A stretch of 64,000 nt of DNA. It comes from UBA5336 sp038745855. Lineage in GTDB: Bacteria; Pseudomonadota; Alphaproteobacteria; Caulobacterales; Hyphomonadaceae. The notes beneath the pieces were generated by a model. It was not told where the DNA came from, searched no databases, and saw nothing but the letters and a program-made list of their open reading frames with translations. Of the stretch, positions 44,827 to 53,865 are shown in pieces. The position numbers and the translations under genes are program-made. The stretch is from contig JBCDLC010000014.1 in the NCBI GenBank assembly GCA_038745855.1, forward strand, positions 1 to 64,000. Direction: 5' to 3'. The stretch's first letter is position 1. Every line of letters begins with the position of its first letter.

Positions 44827-47636
44827 GGCTGTGGTCCTCCGTCGAGAATGCGGGATGGCACGCGTTCGAGGCCATCGTTGCCGTCTGGCTCGCCGGCATT
44901 CACGTCCTCATTTCCAAGGCGTTCGAGGAGGGCTGGTATGTGAACCTGGTCTGCCTTGTAATTGCCAGTAAGGATGTACATCACGAGGTTGATCCCAAAG
45001 CGCCGCGCAAGTTCGCGTTGGCCCTCGCCACCATCGACAGCATAAACCGGTCGCGCCCGTTCATCGACGGCCCAAGCGCCCGCCCAATCGGCATCCCCAA
45101 TAAAGAGCCGGGAAACGCCATCGCCAATCACGCGCCCATCGCTGCCAACCTGCTCAATCCAGAGCCGTCGCTTATCATATCGACCGGGAAAACCCTCGAT
45201 CAGATAGAAGCTTCGCGTGATGACATGGTCATTCGGCACGGGCATCAGGTTTGGAACATCGAGGCCCTCAAGCACGGTTGTCAGCACACCAACATCGGTT
45301 TCCGTTCCGATGGCCGAGCCCTTCCTTGTGTCTATGATCAAGGCGCCGCCACGCGCGATATACGTGTTGAGATTTGCGATCGCCGCTTCGCTGAGCGGTT
45401 GCGCCGTATCTGGGACGGAGAAGTAGATCAGCGGATAGAGATCGAGGGGGTCGGTTGCGGGATTGAGCGCGTGCGGCTCGGCGGGTTCAACCGATGTTCG
45501 AAGATAAAGCACGCGCGAGAGCCCTCGAAGTCCTGCTCTCGTACGATCATCCAGGGCCCTGTCTCCGCTCAGGATAAAGCCAAAGCGCATTTCAGTTGCC
45601 GCGGCCAGGGCCTTGTCTCCGGTACTTGCGGCTGGGGCCGAACGAGGGCTCTGCGCCGTCGCAGGCGCCTGCGGAAACAGGAGAAGGGCGGAGACGCCCA
45701 AGAGGGCTAGACTGGCGACAGTACGCCGCCTGCGGGAAAGTTGTCCGTTCAGGCCCAGCGCCACGATGAGATCAATCAGCAAGAGGCCCGTTGCCAACGC
45801 CAGGAGCGGTCCCGCGAGCGGAAATATTCCTGCGGTATCGCCGGCGACGAGAATTGCACGGCTTGGCCATGCGGTGATTGCCGTGGGGCGAATATCGGCC
45901 GCCGCGTTCAAGGCCCGCGTGCCGGCCGGTCCCCGGTACAGGCCGGGCGGGCTCGTCTCGCTCGGTTCGGTTTCCGCAAACGCTTCGCCTTGCAAGGGTG
46001 CTGCAACGCTCGACGGCCGTTGTAGTCTGCCGAAACCGTCCAGCACGATATCGGGGACATAAGCGCCTTCGGCGCGCGACTGGGCTTCCCCGCGCCCCGC
46101 TGCGATGGACCTTCGGAGCATGTCGGCGAAGACGCCGGAATAGGGAAGATCAGACCAATCGGGACCAGCCGTGACATGGAACAGGATTATGGCGCCTGCC
46201 CCGCGTCTTTCCGCCGTGACCAATGGCGATCCATCTTCCAACCGCGCCCATGTCTTGCTCTGGAGATCGGCGGTGGGTTGGGCGAGGACCTGTTGGCGAA
46301 CCCTGGCGTCTGGCGGGGCCGCCAGCTCCGCGAATGGTGATGTCGCTGGAAATGTTGCGATGGCCTGTGGGTCGTCCCAAGCGAGCGCGCCTCCGAAGGC
46401 CCTCGATGCCGACCGAAGGGGCACTGGCACCAAAAGGTCGCCCTGTGCGGCCAGCCGCGGTCCAGCAAAGCGGATCAATGCGCCGCCGTTTTCCATCCAT
46501 TCGGTCAAGGCATCTGCATCGCTGGGCAGCACCGTGCCAATATCGGTGATGATGATAGCATCGGGATCGGCGGCCAGAACGCGGTCCAGGTCGCCTTCCA
46601 CCAGGGTCGAAAAAGGCTCAATCGCTTTTCGGACATAGTGCATATCGGAAAGGAGCGGCTGGGCGGAGCCGCCTGTCGAAATCAGTCCGACACGGCGCGT
46701 CCTGTCAGCCGTGTCCCACAGCCAGACCAGTCCGGCCGACTGTGCACCGGCCACGGCAAAGCGGTTTACCCGCGCCAGTGCGGCCGGGGGCAGGGTGAAA
46801 GTGGCCTCGGTTTCCCTCTCACCATCGGGAAACCGGGCTTCAGCGGTTGCGAGCGGTGTTCCGTCCAGCGAGAGGGCAGAGACGAAAGCTGGCTCGGACG
46901 ACCCCGTCGCTGTGCGGCGCAGGGTTACCGATACACCGTCCACGCTGGATCCCAGGCCTGTAAGCGCTGTGACCGGGGATTGGCTCGCTGGATAGATCGA
47001 GAGGGGTGCGCGCGCGGACAGCGCGTCAAACGCTGCACGATCATCGCGCGTGGCGACCGCGCTGGTCGCGTAAAAGATCCTGCCAGGTGAAATACCAGCG
47101 GCTTCTAGTCTGTCGACCGCTCCGGCGCGATCGACAGGCCATGGTGCGGGTTCCAAAGCGGCAATCTGTCTTTCGGCTTCTTGCCGGGTAAAGCGGTCCG
47201 CTGGATTGGGGCCGAGTTCCCTTGGCGCCGTAAGCAGGAGATGGACGCCGTCATCCGGACCGAGTTGTTCGAGGCTGGCGCGGGCGGCGGACTTTATCTC
47301 AGTCCACCTTTGGGCAGACGACCAACCGTCGTCGATCACGACGAGCAGGCTGCCCGTCCCCGCCTGTGTATCCTCGTCGGTGTTGGGGGCGAAGACCGGT
47401 TGAGCAAGCCCTCCGATTGCAAGGGCCGCAGCGGCCATGCGAAGCGCGACGATCCACCATGGCGTCCGTGCAGGCGTTTCGTCACGGATCTCTATACCCT
47501 CAAGCAGCCGAAGCGATGGGAGAACGATGTCCCTCGGTGCCGGTGGGGTGGCCCGCAGGATAAACCAAATCACCGGCAGCAGCACCAGGGCAGCCAGAGC
47601 CAGTGGGGCACCGATCAGAAAGGGTCCAAAAGTCAT
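44823..47636 (-). CDS. BatA-type/DUF4159 membrane protein
   Basis: 937 residues. The N-terminus FGPFLIGAPLALAALVLLPVIWFILRATPP is the BatA N-terminal helix; a vWA-like domain with VVIDDGWSSAQRW follows, then a long middle region with a GATase1-like part (AIIITDIGTVLPSDADALTEWMENGGALIRFAGP), helices near 630-690, and C-terminal DUF4159 (MRFGFILSGDRALDD ... ARGGALIIDTRKG). ATG 47636 is three bases after the DUF58 stop; a TTG directly upstream is also possible. Likely inner-membrane with periplasmic domains. It is coupled to the next gene by ATGA. Confidence 0.82.
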   Translation of the reverse strand: MTFGPFLIGAPLALAALVLLPVIWFILRATPPAPRDIVLPSLRLLEGIEIRDETPARTPWWIVALRMAAAALAIGGLAQPVFAPNTDEDTQAGTGSLLVVIDDGWSSAQRWTEIKSAARASLEQLGPDDGVHLLLTAPRELGPNPADRFTRQEAERQIAALEPAPWPVDRAGAVDRLEAAGISPGRIFYATSAVATRDDRAAFDALSARAPLSIYPASQSPVTALTGLGSSVDGVSVTLRRTATGSSEPAFVSALSLDGTPLATAEARFPDGERETEATFTLPPAALARVNRFAVAGAQSAGLVWLWDTADRTRRVGLISTGGSAQPLLSDMHYVRKAIEPFSTLVEGDLDRVLAADPDAIIITDIGTVLPSDADALTEWMENGGALIRFAGPRLAAQGDLLVPVPLRSASRAFGGALAWDDPQAIATFPATSPFAELAAPPDARVRQQVLAQPTADLQSKTWARLEDGSPLVTAERRGAGAIILFHVTAGPDWSDLPYSGVFADMLRRSIAAGRGEAQSRAEGAYVPDIVLDGFGRLQRPSSVAAPLQGEAFAETEPSETSPPGLYRGPAGTRALNAAADIRPTAITAWPSRAILVAGDTAGIFPLAGPLLALATGLLLIDLIVALGLNGQLSRRRRTVASLALLGVSALLLFPQAPATAQSPRSAPAASTGDKALAAATEMRFGFILSGDRALDDRTRAGLRGLSRVLYLRTSVEPAEPHALNPATDPLDLYPLIYFSVPDTAQPLSEAAIANLNTYIARGGALIIDTRKGSAIGTETDVGVLTTVLEGLDVPNLMPVPNDHVITRSFYLIEGFPGRYDKRRLWIEQVGSDGRVIGDGVSRLFIGDADWAGAWAVDERARPVYAVDGGEGQRELARRFGINLVMYILTGNYKADQVHIPALLERLGNEDVNAGEPDGNDGLERVPSRILDGGPQP

Positions 47637-47639
47637 CAA

Positions 47640-48518
47640 CTAGAAGCTTGTGCTCGCCAGGGTGTAGCTTTCAAGGGCCTGTTTCAGGTCCGTGGCTGCC
47701 TTGAGAGGCAGCGCGCCTGTCTGGTGCTCCACCACGCGCCATCCGAAGCGTCCGGCGAGGTCACGCAAAGCCTGACGTTGGGCGCCAAATTTCTGTAGAT
47801 ACGCAGCGCGCACGCTTTCAGCCCGGCCAAGCAATTTCATCGATGCCTCACCCGGCCGAGACAACCTCACTCGGCCCTCAAAGGGGAAATTGGCTTCGAC
47901 AGGATCGTGGACTGCGAGGATCACGCCTTCCTTGCATTTTGATGCGATAGGACTGAGACGCGCAAGCCAGTCCTCAATGGGATCGTAGAAATCGGAGGCA
48001 ATAACGACCAAGGCCGACGTGCTAGGCGGTTTTGGTGTATCCGTCGGTTGATCACTTGTGAGGTCTTCGGCGAGCCGATCGACAGCGCTTGCGCCGAAGC
48101 TGGGGGAGCGGCCCGACCCAAGTGCCCCGATCCGTTCGCCATCACGGCTGAGCAGTGTGCCGATCGCGAGCATCAGCATCTGGGCTTCGTTTGCCTTGGT
48201 CTTGATCTTGAGCGCATCGCTTGACCAGTCGAAGCCGGGATCGGGATCGCTCCAGAAGAGGACTGTGCGTGCTGTTTCAAGTTCCGTTTCCCGCACGTAT
48301 AGATCGCTGCCCCTGGCAGAGCGACGCCAATCGATCCGGTCTGCACTGTCTTCGTGGGCGTAGCGGCGATATTGCCAAAAGTGCTCGCCGGTCCCCGCAC
48401 GGCGCCGACCTGCAGATCCAATATGCGGCGCTTCCGAAGCCTGCGCCTTCAGGGAGACATCAGCGAGGGCCAGGGCAAGCTCTTCGGCTTCTGCTCTCAG
48501 GTTTGCGAGATCAGTCAT
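47640..48518 (-). CDS. DUF58 domain protein
   Basis: 292 residues, soluble. The DUF58 signature GEHFWQYRRYAHEDSADRIDWRRSARGSDLYVRETELETART is complete, and the following part is a vWA-like fold with SALVVIASDFYDPIEDWL. DUF58 proteins are nearly always encoded next to MoxR ATPases and are thought to be their adaptor or substrate. It starts 17 bp after the moxR stop and ends three bases before the DUF4159 gene, so all belong to one operon. Confidence 0.92.
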   Translation of the reverse strand: MTDLANLRAEAEELALALADVSLKAQASEAPHIGSAGRRRAGTGEHFWQYRRYAHEDSADRIDWRRSARGSDLYVRETELETARTVLFWSDPDPGFDWSSDALKIKTKANEAQMLMLAIGTLLSRDGERIGALGSGRSPSFGASAVDRLAEDLTSDQPTDTPKPPSTSALVVIASDFYDPIEDWLARLSPIASKCKEGVILAVHDPVEANFPFEGRVRLSRPGEASMKLLGRAESVRAAYLQKFGAQRQALRDLAGRFGWRVVEHQTGALPLKAATDLKQALESYTLASTSF

Positions 48519-48534
48519 ACCAATCGCCCCACAC

Positions 48535-49524
48535 CTAAGCAGCCTTCCGCGCGAGGTCTGTTATCAGGTCGCGAAGCCCCGGCGCTTCCCCCGATGGATC
48601 ATAGCGCATGGCCATGCGGTGGCCGAGGGCTGGTTCTGCAAGCGCTTCCACGTCCTCAATACTGGGCGCGAGGCGGCCGCGCAGCAGAGCGCGGGAGCGG
48701 GCCGCCAACATCAGGGCTTGTCCGGCCCGGGGGCTCGGTCCCCAATTTACGAGACGGCGGACGCGATCATCGCTCGACTGTTCGGGCCGGGCTTCACGGA
48801 CGAGGGTCAGAATCGCATCCAGTACTTTTTCGCCCACAGGCATACGGCGTACCAGCGCTTGCAGGCCCAGAAGGCTGCCGGCATCGAGAGCCGATTGAAC
48901 TTGCTCGCTTTCGGCCCCGGTCGTTTCGACAAGTATCCTGCGCTCGGTTTCAAGGTCAGGATACTGGACGTCGATTTTCAGGAGAAAGCGGTCAAGCTGG
49001 GCCTCTGGAAGGGGATACGTCCCCTCCTGTTCAATCGGGTTCTGGGTCGCCAGCACATGAAAGGGCTGGGGAAGATCGTGGCGCACACCTGCGACAGTCA
49101 CGTGCTTTTCCTGCATGGCCTGGAGCAAGGCTGACTGGGTGCGTGGTGACGCGCGGTTGATTTCGTCAGCCATGAGAAGCTGCGTGAAAATAGGGCCGCG
49201 CAGGAACCGGAAACGCCGTGTACCATCGGCGCTTTCGTCCAGCACTTCCGAGCCAAGAATATCTGACGGCATCAGGTCAGGCGTGAACTGGATCCGCGCC
49301 CCGTTGAGGCCGAGCGCCGTGCTCATTGCTTCAACCAGCCTTGTCTTGGCCAACCCTGGTGCACCGATGAGAAGGGCGTGCCCGCCCGCGAGCACAGCGC
49401 ATAGGGCGAGCTCTACAACCTGGTCTTGTCCAAAAACCGACTTGGCAATCTCAGCCCGGACGGCGCTCAGGCGGTCCACGGCCAACTCGGCCTCGGCTAC
49501 GATATCTGGGGTGGCATCGGTCAT
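48535..49524 (-). CDS. MoxR family AAA+ ATPase
   Basis: 329 residues. Walker A GAPGLAKTRLVEA, Walker B LLMADEINRASPRTQSALLQAMQE, sensor-1 region HVLATQNPIEQEGTYPLPEAQLDRFLLKI and the C-terminal lid ending in RMAMRYDPSGEAPGL define MoxR. These ATPases act as chaperones activating vWA-containing proteins, here presumably the products of the three genes downstream. The operon starts at this gene, divergent from DUF1285 across about 115 bp. Confidence 0.94.
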   Translation of the reverse strand: MTDATPDIVAEAELAVDRLSAVRAEIAKSVFGQDQVVELALCAVLAGGHALLIGAPGLAKTRLVEAMSTALGLNGARIQFTPDLMPSDILGSEVLDESADGTRRFRFLRGPIFTQLLMADEINRASPRTQSALLQAMQEKHVTVAGVRHDLPQPFHVLATQNPIEQEGTYPLPEAQLDRFLLKIDVQYPDLETERRILVETTGAESEQVQSALDAGSLLGLQALVRRMPVGEKVLDAILTLVREARPEQSSDDRVRRLVNWGPSPRAGQALMLAARSRALLRGRLAPSIEDVEALAEPALGHRMAMRYDPSGEAPGLRDLITDLARKAA

Positions 49525-49638
49525 GGCAGGGTCCTGCTGTGCTGGCTTTGCGGCTGGTGCAGGCCACGTGCCGTTTGGGCCTTGGCGGAAGTTGGCCTAT
49601 CTGGGCACCCACACCAATCGGTCGAGTTGAGCGAAACT

Positions 49639-50253
49639 ATGGCGGACGTCCCCCTGAAATCCAGCCCTGAAACTGTGCCGGATGCGTTGAAGGCGCTGAA
49701 CGATCTGATTGCGACGATCGCACCAGACGGACTGGAAGCGAAGACCTTGCCGCCTGTTCACCTCTGGAACCCCGAGAACGTAGCGGATATTGGCATGGAA
49801 ATCCGGGCGGATGGAAGCTGGTGGCATGAAGGCACGAAGTTCACCAGGATGAAGCTGGTCAAACTCTTCTCCCGGATCCTCCGTGTGGATGACGACGGGA
49901 AAACCTACCTCGTGACGCCCTATGAAAAGGTGATTGTCCACGTGGAGGACGCGCCCTTCACGGCCGTTCGAGTTGATCGAACAGGCACACCGGGCAGAGA
50001 TCAAACCCTCGTCTTCACGACTAATCTCGATGACTTCACCATCGCTTCGCCTGAAACACCTCTCGATGTCAGTCTCGACTCCAAGACGGGGGAGCCCTCG
50101 CCCTACGTCAATGTTCGCGCCCGGTTGATGGCGAAGCTGAGCCGACCGACTTACTACGATCTCGCAGAATTTGCAGAGCCGTCGCCTGAAGATCCAGAAT
50201 TATGGGGGGTCTGGAGTCGGGGCGTGTTCTTCCCAATCGGATTGGCGCCCTGA
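49639..50253 (+). CDS. DUF1285 domain protein
   Basis: 204 residues, soluble. The core VADIGMEIRADGSWWHEGTKFTRMKLVKLFSRILRVDDDGKTYLVTPYEKVIVHVEDAPF is the DUF1285 signature. Structures of this family show two small beta-domains; the biochemical role is not known. Its ATG lies well into the gap from moxR. It precedes the NUDIX gene by 26 bp in the order DUF1285-NUDIX-DUF6111-cca, which I recall as common in alphaproteobacteria, though I could not verify it here. Confidence 0.88.
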   Translation: MADVPLKSSPETVPDALKALNDLIATIAPDGLEAKTLPPVHLWNPENVADIGMEIRADGSWWHEGTKFTRMKLVKLFSRILRVDDDGKTYLVTPYEKVIVHVEDAPFTAVRVDRTGTPGRDQTLVFTTNLDDFTIASPETPLDVSLDSKTGEPSPYVNVRARLMAKLSRPTYYDLAEFAEPSPEDPELWGVWSRGVFFPIGLAP

Positions 50254-50279
50254 CCCAGTCTCGCCTGACCTCCGGAGCA

Positions 50280-50909
50280 ATGGATCCCTATACCACCCTC
50301 GACGACTTTCTGACCCGTGCCCGCACGCGCTTGGACCCGCTGGCTGGGGAAACGCGGCTGGAGGAGGGCGGGGACATCGACTTTCTCACAGAAACCGAAA
50401 TGCGGTCGATCCGGCAGGCCGGCGTGCTGATCGGAATCCGGCCGACCGCATCTGGCGCGACCGTATTCCTAACGGAACGCCCAAAGACGATGGCCAAACA
50501 TCCGGGGCAGGTTGCGTTCCCCGGCGGGAAAGTTGATCCTGACGATCCCGATGAGGTCGCCGCAGCCGTACGCGAGGCTCACGAGGAAGTTGGTCTACCA
50601 CCTGAGGCTGTTGATCTGATTGGTCGCAGCGCCCCCTATTTCACCGGAACGGGCTTCCGGATTGTGCCGGTCGTTGCGCTCGTGCCGACCGAGTTCGTAC
50701 CGATCCCTGAGGCGGGGGAAGTGGATGAGGTGTTCGAAACACCGCTCGAATATTTGATGAACCCCGACAATCACGTTGCACGCAGCACGGTCTGGAAGGG
50801 GAAAGCGCGCCAATACTATGAGATGCCCCACAACGGACACCGAATATGGGGCGTGACGGCCGGCATCATCCGTACCTTGCATCAAGCGCTCTATGGCCCT
50901 GCTACCTAG
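50280..50909 (+). CDS. CoA pyrophosphatase, NUDIX family
   Basis: 209 residues. The CoA-type motif LTERPKTMAKHPGQVAFPGGKVD directly precedes the Nudix box, whose REAHEEVGL carries the metal-binding glutamates. The enzyme splits CoA and its derivatives to phosphopantetheine and 3',5'-ADP. GGAG lies two bases too close to optimum but is the only candidate before ATG 50280. Same-strand neighbours DUF1285, DUF6111 and cca suggest a shared transcript. Confidence 0.92.
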   Translation: MDPYTTLDDFLTRARTRLDPLAGETRLEEGGDIDFLTETEMRSIRQAGVLIGIRPTASGATVFLTERPKTMAKHPGQVAFPGGKVDPDDPDEVAAAVREAHEEVGLPPEAVDLIGRSAPYFTGTGFRIVPVVALVPTEFVPIPEAGEVDEVFETPLEYLMNPDNHVARSTVWKGKARQYYEMPHNGHRIWGVTAGIIRTLHQALYGPAT

Positions 50910-50998
50910 ACGGATCGGAAAGACAGCCTTCGACACTTGAAAGAGCTTTTACCCGACGCGGATATCGCTATCTTCTAGGTAAGAATAGGAGATGCGCT

Positions 50999-51445
50999 TT
51001 GGCTTACCGGGTGGCCCTTCAAGTGGCTGTGTTCCTGCTACCTTTCATCATGTACGGGGTTTACCGGCTCGTTTTGGCCGATGCGGAAGCGGACGGCCGG
51101 AAGATCTGGCCGATCAACACGCTCTTCGGCACCGGTGCAGCGCTCACGATCGGTCTGTGGGTTGCGCTTGCTGTGCAAGAGCCGAAAGAGCGGAGCCTCT
51201 GCAACGAACCGGCTCAGGTCGTTGATGGCGTTTTGATCCCTGGCCGGCAGGTGCCGTGCCCCGATGGCCGTGAGACGATTAATGTCGGCGCGCCCATGAC
51301 GAATGAACCAGGCGCGCCTGCCCGGGGCTTCGGTGTACGGCCCCGCGACGACGTTTCCCGCGCCGATGAGGTCGCGCGGCCGCCCAGGCCCGATGACGCA
51401 CCCGAGGAGCCTGTCGAAGACACACCCAGTGACGACACCCGTTAA
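50999..51445 (+). CDS. DUF6111-like small membrane protein
   Basis: About 148 residues. Two transmembrane helices (about 5-25 and 38-58) are followed by a soluble tail rich in Asp, Glu, Pro and Arg. The first part (VALQVAVFLLPFIMYGVYRL) is typical of DUF6111 proteins found before cca in alphaproteobacteria. No ATG fits: a TTG at 50999 has AGGAGA eight bases upstream, and a GTG at 51011 is the alternative. Its 3' end overlaps the start of cca. Function unknown. Confidence 0.7.
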   Translation: MAYRVALQVAVFLLPFIMYGVYRLVLADAEADGRKIWPINTLFGTGAALTIGLWVALAVQEPKERSLCNEPAQVVDGVLIPGRQVPCPDGRETINVGAPMTNEPGAPARGFGVRPRDDVSRADEVARPPRPDDAPEEPVEDTPSDDTR

Positions 51446-52649
51446 GATCGAGGCCGATTGGCTGACAGCGCCGTCGACGACAAGACTGGTTGACGTCCTG
51501 GAAGTGGAGCGGCCTGGCGCTGCGCGTTTCGTCGGCGGCTGCGTCAGAAATGCAATCATGGGACGTCCGGTGGACGACATCGATCTCGCAACCCAGTTGC
51601 GCCCTGACAGGGTGATGGCAGCGCTCGAAAGAGCGGGTATCCGAACGGTGCCGACCGGTATCGACCATGGGACTGTTATCGCGATTGTCGAAGGCACGCC
51701 TTTCGAGATCACCACGCTGCGGCGGGATGTGGAAACAGACGGACGACGGGCGATTGTCGAATTCACGGAAGATTGGTCCGAGGATGCCGCGCGCCGCGAC
51801 TTCCGATTGAACGCGCTCTATGCCGAGCCAAACGGTACCCTGCACGATCCGGTCGGTGGCGGGCTTTCAGATGCGATGGACGGCCAGGTCATCTTCATTG
51901 GTGACGCCGATCAGCGTCTTCGGGAAGACTATTTGCGGATCCTGCGTTTTTTCAGGTTCAACGCTTGGTACGGTCGGCGGATCGACACCGCTGGCGCCAT
52001 GGCGTGCGAGAGGCAAAAGCATGGACTGGGTAGCATTGCAGCAGAGCGCATCTGGAAGGAACTGCGCAAACTGCTGGCCGCACCGGACCCGTCGCTCGCA
52101 CTCGCAGCCATGCAGGACACCGGGATCCTGGCATTTGTGCTCGGCGACGACCTGGGCGGCACGCATCGCACGGCGCGACTTGTCAGTTTCGAGCGGGATA
52201 TAGGTGAACCGCCCGACCCCTTGCGGAGGTTGCTCACCCTGATCCCTGGGAACAAGCAATGGATCGAGGATTTTGCGTCGAGGTTACGTCTATCCCGAAG
52301 GGAGTCTGGGAGACTCATCGCCTGGGCCGAGCCGGGTCTTCCTGCGCTTGGTGATGCCGCATCGGCGGAGGTGCGCGCCGGCATCTATCGATTTGGCGCA
52401 GAGGCCGTTTTCGACCGCGCGCTTGTCGAACACTGCAGATCCGACACACCGGTCAAAGACGCATTTATCGATGCCATCCGGAATTGGAGCCCACCCCGTT
52501 TCCCGCTCACGGGCGATGACGCGAAGGGACTAGGCCTGTCGGGCGCCGCAATTGGGCGCGCACTCAAAATCGCCGAACAGGTGTGGATCGATAGCGATTT
52601 CACATTGGACAAGCCGGCCTTGATGCAGGTCTTGGGGGAGCGTCTCTGA
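51429..52649 (+). CDS. cca: CCA tRNA nucleotidyltransferase
   Basis: About 406 residues. The nucleotidyltransferase head has FVGGCVRNAIMGRPVDDIDLAT (GG and DxD metal motifs), TVPTGIDHGTVIAIV and RRDFRLNALY; RFFRFNAWYG and ERIWKELRKLL follow in the neck. It adds or repairs the 3'-CCA of tRNAs; note that tRNA-Pro in this window already encodes CCA. The GTG at 51429 lies inside the DUF6111 gene and suits the conserved start ADWLTAPST; ATG 51393 is an option. Converges on hemF. Confidence 0.93.
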   Translation: MTTPVKIEADWLTAPSTTRLVDVLEVERPGAARFVGGCVRNAIMGRPVDDIDLATQLRPDRVMAALERAGIRTVPTGIDHGTVIAIVEGTPFEITTLRRDVETDGRRAIVEFTEDWSEDAARRDFRLNALYAEPNGTLHDPVGGGLSDAMDGQVIFIGDADQRLREDYLRILRFFRFNAWYGRRIDTAGAMACERQKHGLGSIAAERIWKELRKLLAAPDPSLALAAMQDTGILAFVLGDDLGGTHRTARLVSFERDIGEPPDPLRRLLTLIPGNKQWIEDFASRLRLSRRESGRLIAWAEPGLPALGDAASAEVRAGIYRFGAEAVFDRALVEHCRSDTPVKDAFIDAIRNWSPPRFPLTGDDAKGLGLSGAAIGRALKIAEQVWIDSDFTLDKPALMQVLGERL

Positions 52650-52717
52650 TATTTCAGCGTCGATGACGCATACCGCAGAGATTCTTCGAGGCAGGGCGAT
52701 ACCGCGTCTCCCAGAAT

Positions 52718-53608
52718 TCACGGCCACTTCACCACTGGCGGCATCGAGGACAGGATACTCTCGACGTTACCACCTGTTTTCAGGCCGAATGTCGTCCCAC
52801 GATCGTAGAGCAAATTGAACTCCACATAACGGCCCCGCCGTATCAGTTGTTCTTCCCTCTCGGCTTCCGACCAACTTTCATGCATGCGGCGGCGTGCGAT
52901 TTTCGGATAAATGTCAGCAAAAGTGCGGCCAACCTTCTGGGTGAACGCAAAGTCCGCGTCCCAATCTCCGCTGTTGAACCGGTCATAGAAGATGCCGCCA
53001 ATGCCGCGCGGTTCGTCGCGGTGAGCCAGGTGGAAATACTCGTCACACCATGCCTTCAGTTTTGGGTAGTCGGCCCGATCGTGCCCATCACACGCGGCTT
53101 CCATCGCTGAGTGAAAATCAACGGCGTCGGCAAAATCCTGCTTGCGTTGAAAATCGAGCAGCGGTGTCAAGTCAGCGCCACCACCAAACCAGGCGTCGGA
53201 GGTCACGAGCATGCGTGTGTTCATATGGACCGCCGGGACCCGCGGGTTGTGAAGGTGCGCGATCAGCGAAATGCCAGACGCCCAGAATTGGCCTCCGCTC
53301 TCCTCCGCGCCTGGGATCTGAGCGGCAAATGCCTCGGAGAATGTGCCAAACACCTGCGATACATGTACGCCGACCTTCTCAAAGAACCGTCCGCGCATGA
53401 CGGCCATGGTCCCGCCACCGAGATCTTCGCTTCCATCGCCCCGGTGCCAATCGGTGCGTTCAAATCGCGCAGAAGGCCCTGAATAGAGAGGGCGGCCTGC
53501 CTCGTCTTCGAGGGCTTCAAAGCAAGCGATAATGTCGCTCTGCAACTCTTTGAACCATGCGGCAGCCTTGGCTTTCCGCGTTTCCAGCGACGCATCGCTT
53601 TCTATCAT
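52718..53608 (-). CDS. hemF: Oxygen-dependent coproporphyrinogen-III oxidase
   Basis: 296 residues. Conserved HemF blocks are all present: GGGTMAVMRGRFFEKVGVH, HMNTRMLVTSDAWFGGGADLTPL, YFHLAHRDEPRGIGGIFYDRFNSGDW and YVEFNLLYDRGTTFGLKTGGNVESILSSMPP. It converts coproporphyrinogen III to protoporphyrinogen IX with O2, in the cytoplasm, for haem synthesis. ATG 53608 begins a normal N-terminus; a longer frame to 53683 is not supported. It is divergent from petABC, whose products need the haem, pointing to aerobic respiration. Confidence 0.95.
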   Translation of the reverse strand: MIESDASLETRKAKAAAWFKELQSDIIACFEALEDEAGRPLYSGPSARFERTDWHRGDGSEDLGGGTMAVMRGRFFEKVGVHVSQVFGTFSEAFAAQIPGAEESGGQFWASGISLIAHLHNPRVPAVHMNTRMLVTSDAWFGGGADLTPLLDFQRKQDFADAVDFHSAMEAACDGHDRADYPKLKAWCDEYFHLAHRDEPRGIGGIFYDRFNSGDWDADFAFTQKVGRTFADIYPKIARRRMHESWSEAEREEQLIRRGRYVEFNLLYDRGTTFGLKTGGNVESILSSMPPVVKWP

Positions 53609-53775
53609 GTCTGGCTTACTCTCTTTTCGGGCCGTGTTCCCTATGTTCGACGCACTTATCTTGCCTCGCTGCCATCCTGACAATCGCGTCTTTCAACAAT
53701 TTGCACGTCAAACCTGCGCGAATACGCCCGATTGAGCTTGCCGTTAATCAGACTTAGTGCATTTCCCCATCGCAG

Positions 53776-53809
53776 GTCTGTCGCCTCTGCGGTGAGATGG
53801 CACAGACCA
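53776..53809. promoter_or_regulatory. Inverted repeat upstream of petA
   Basis: GGTCTGT (53776-53782) and ACAGACC (53803-53809) are perfect 7-bp arms separated by 20 bases, about 55 bp before the petA ATG in the hemF-petA divergent region (257 bp). An A-rich stretch follows. It could be a regulator site or part of the petA leader. No known consensus was recognised. Confidence 0.3.
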
Positions 53810-53865
53810 AAAACCAAAATGATCGCTAGATTGTAGTCAGAGCATACTTCCGAAGGTCAGGACAC

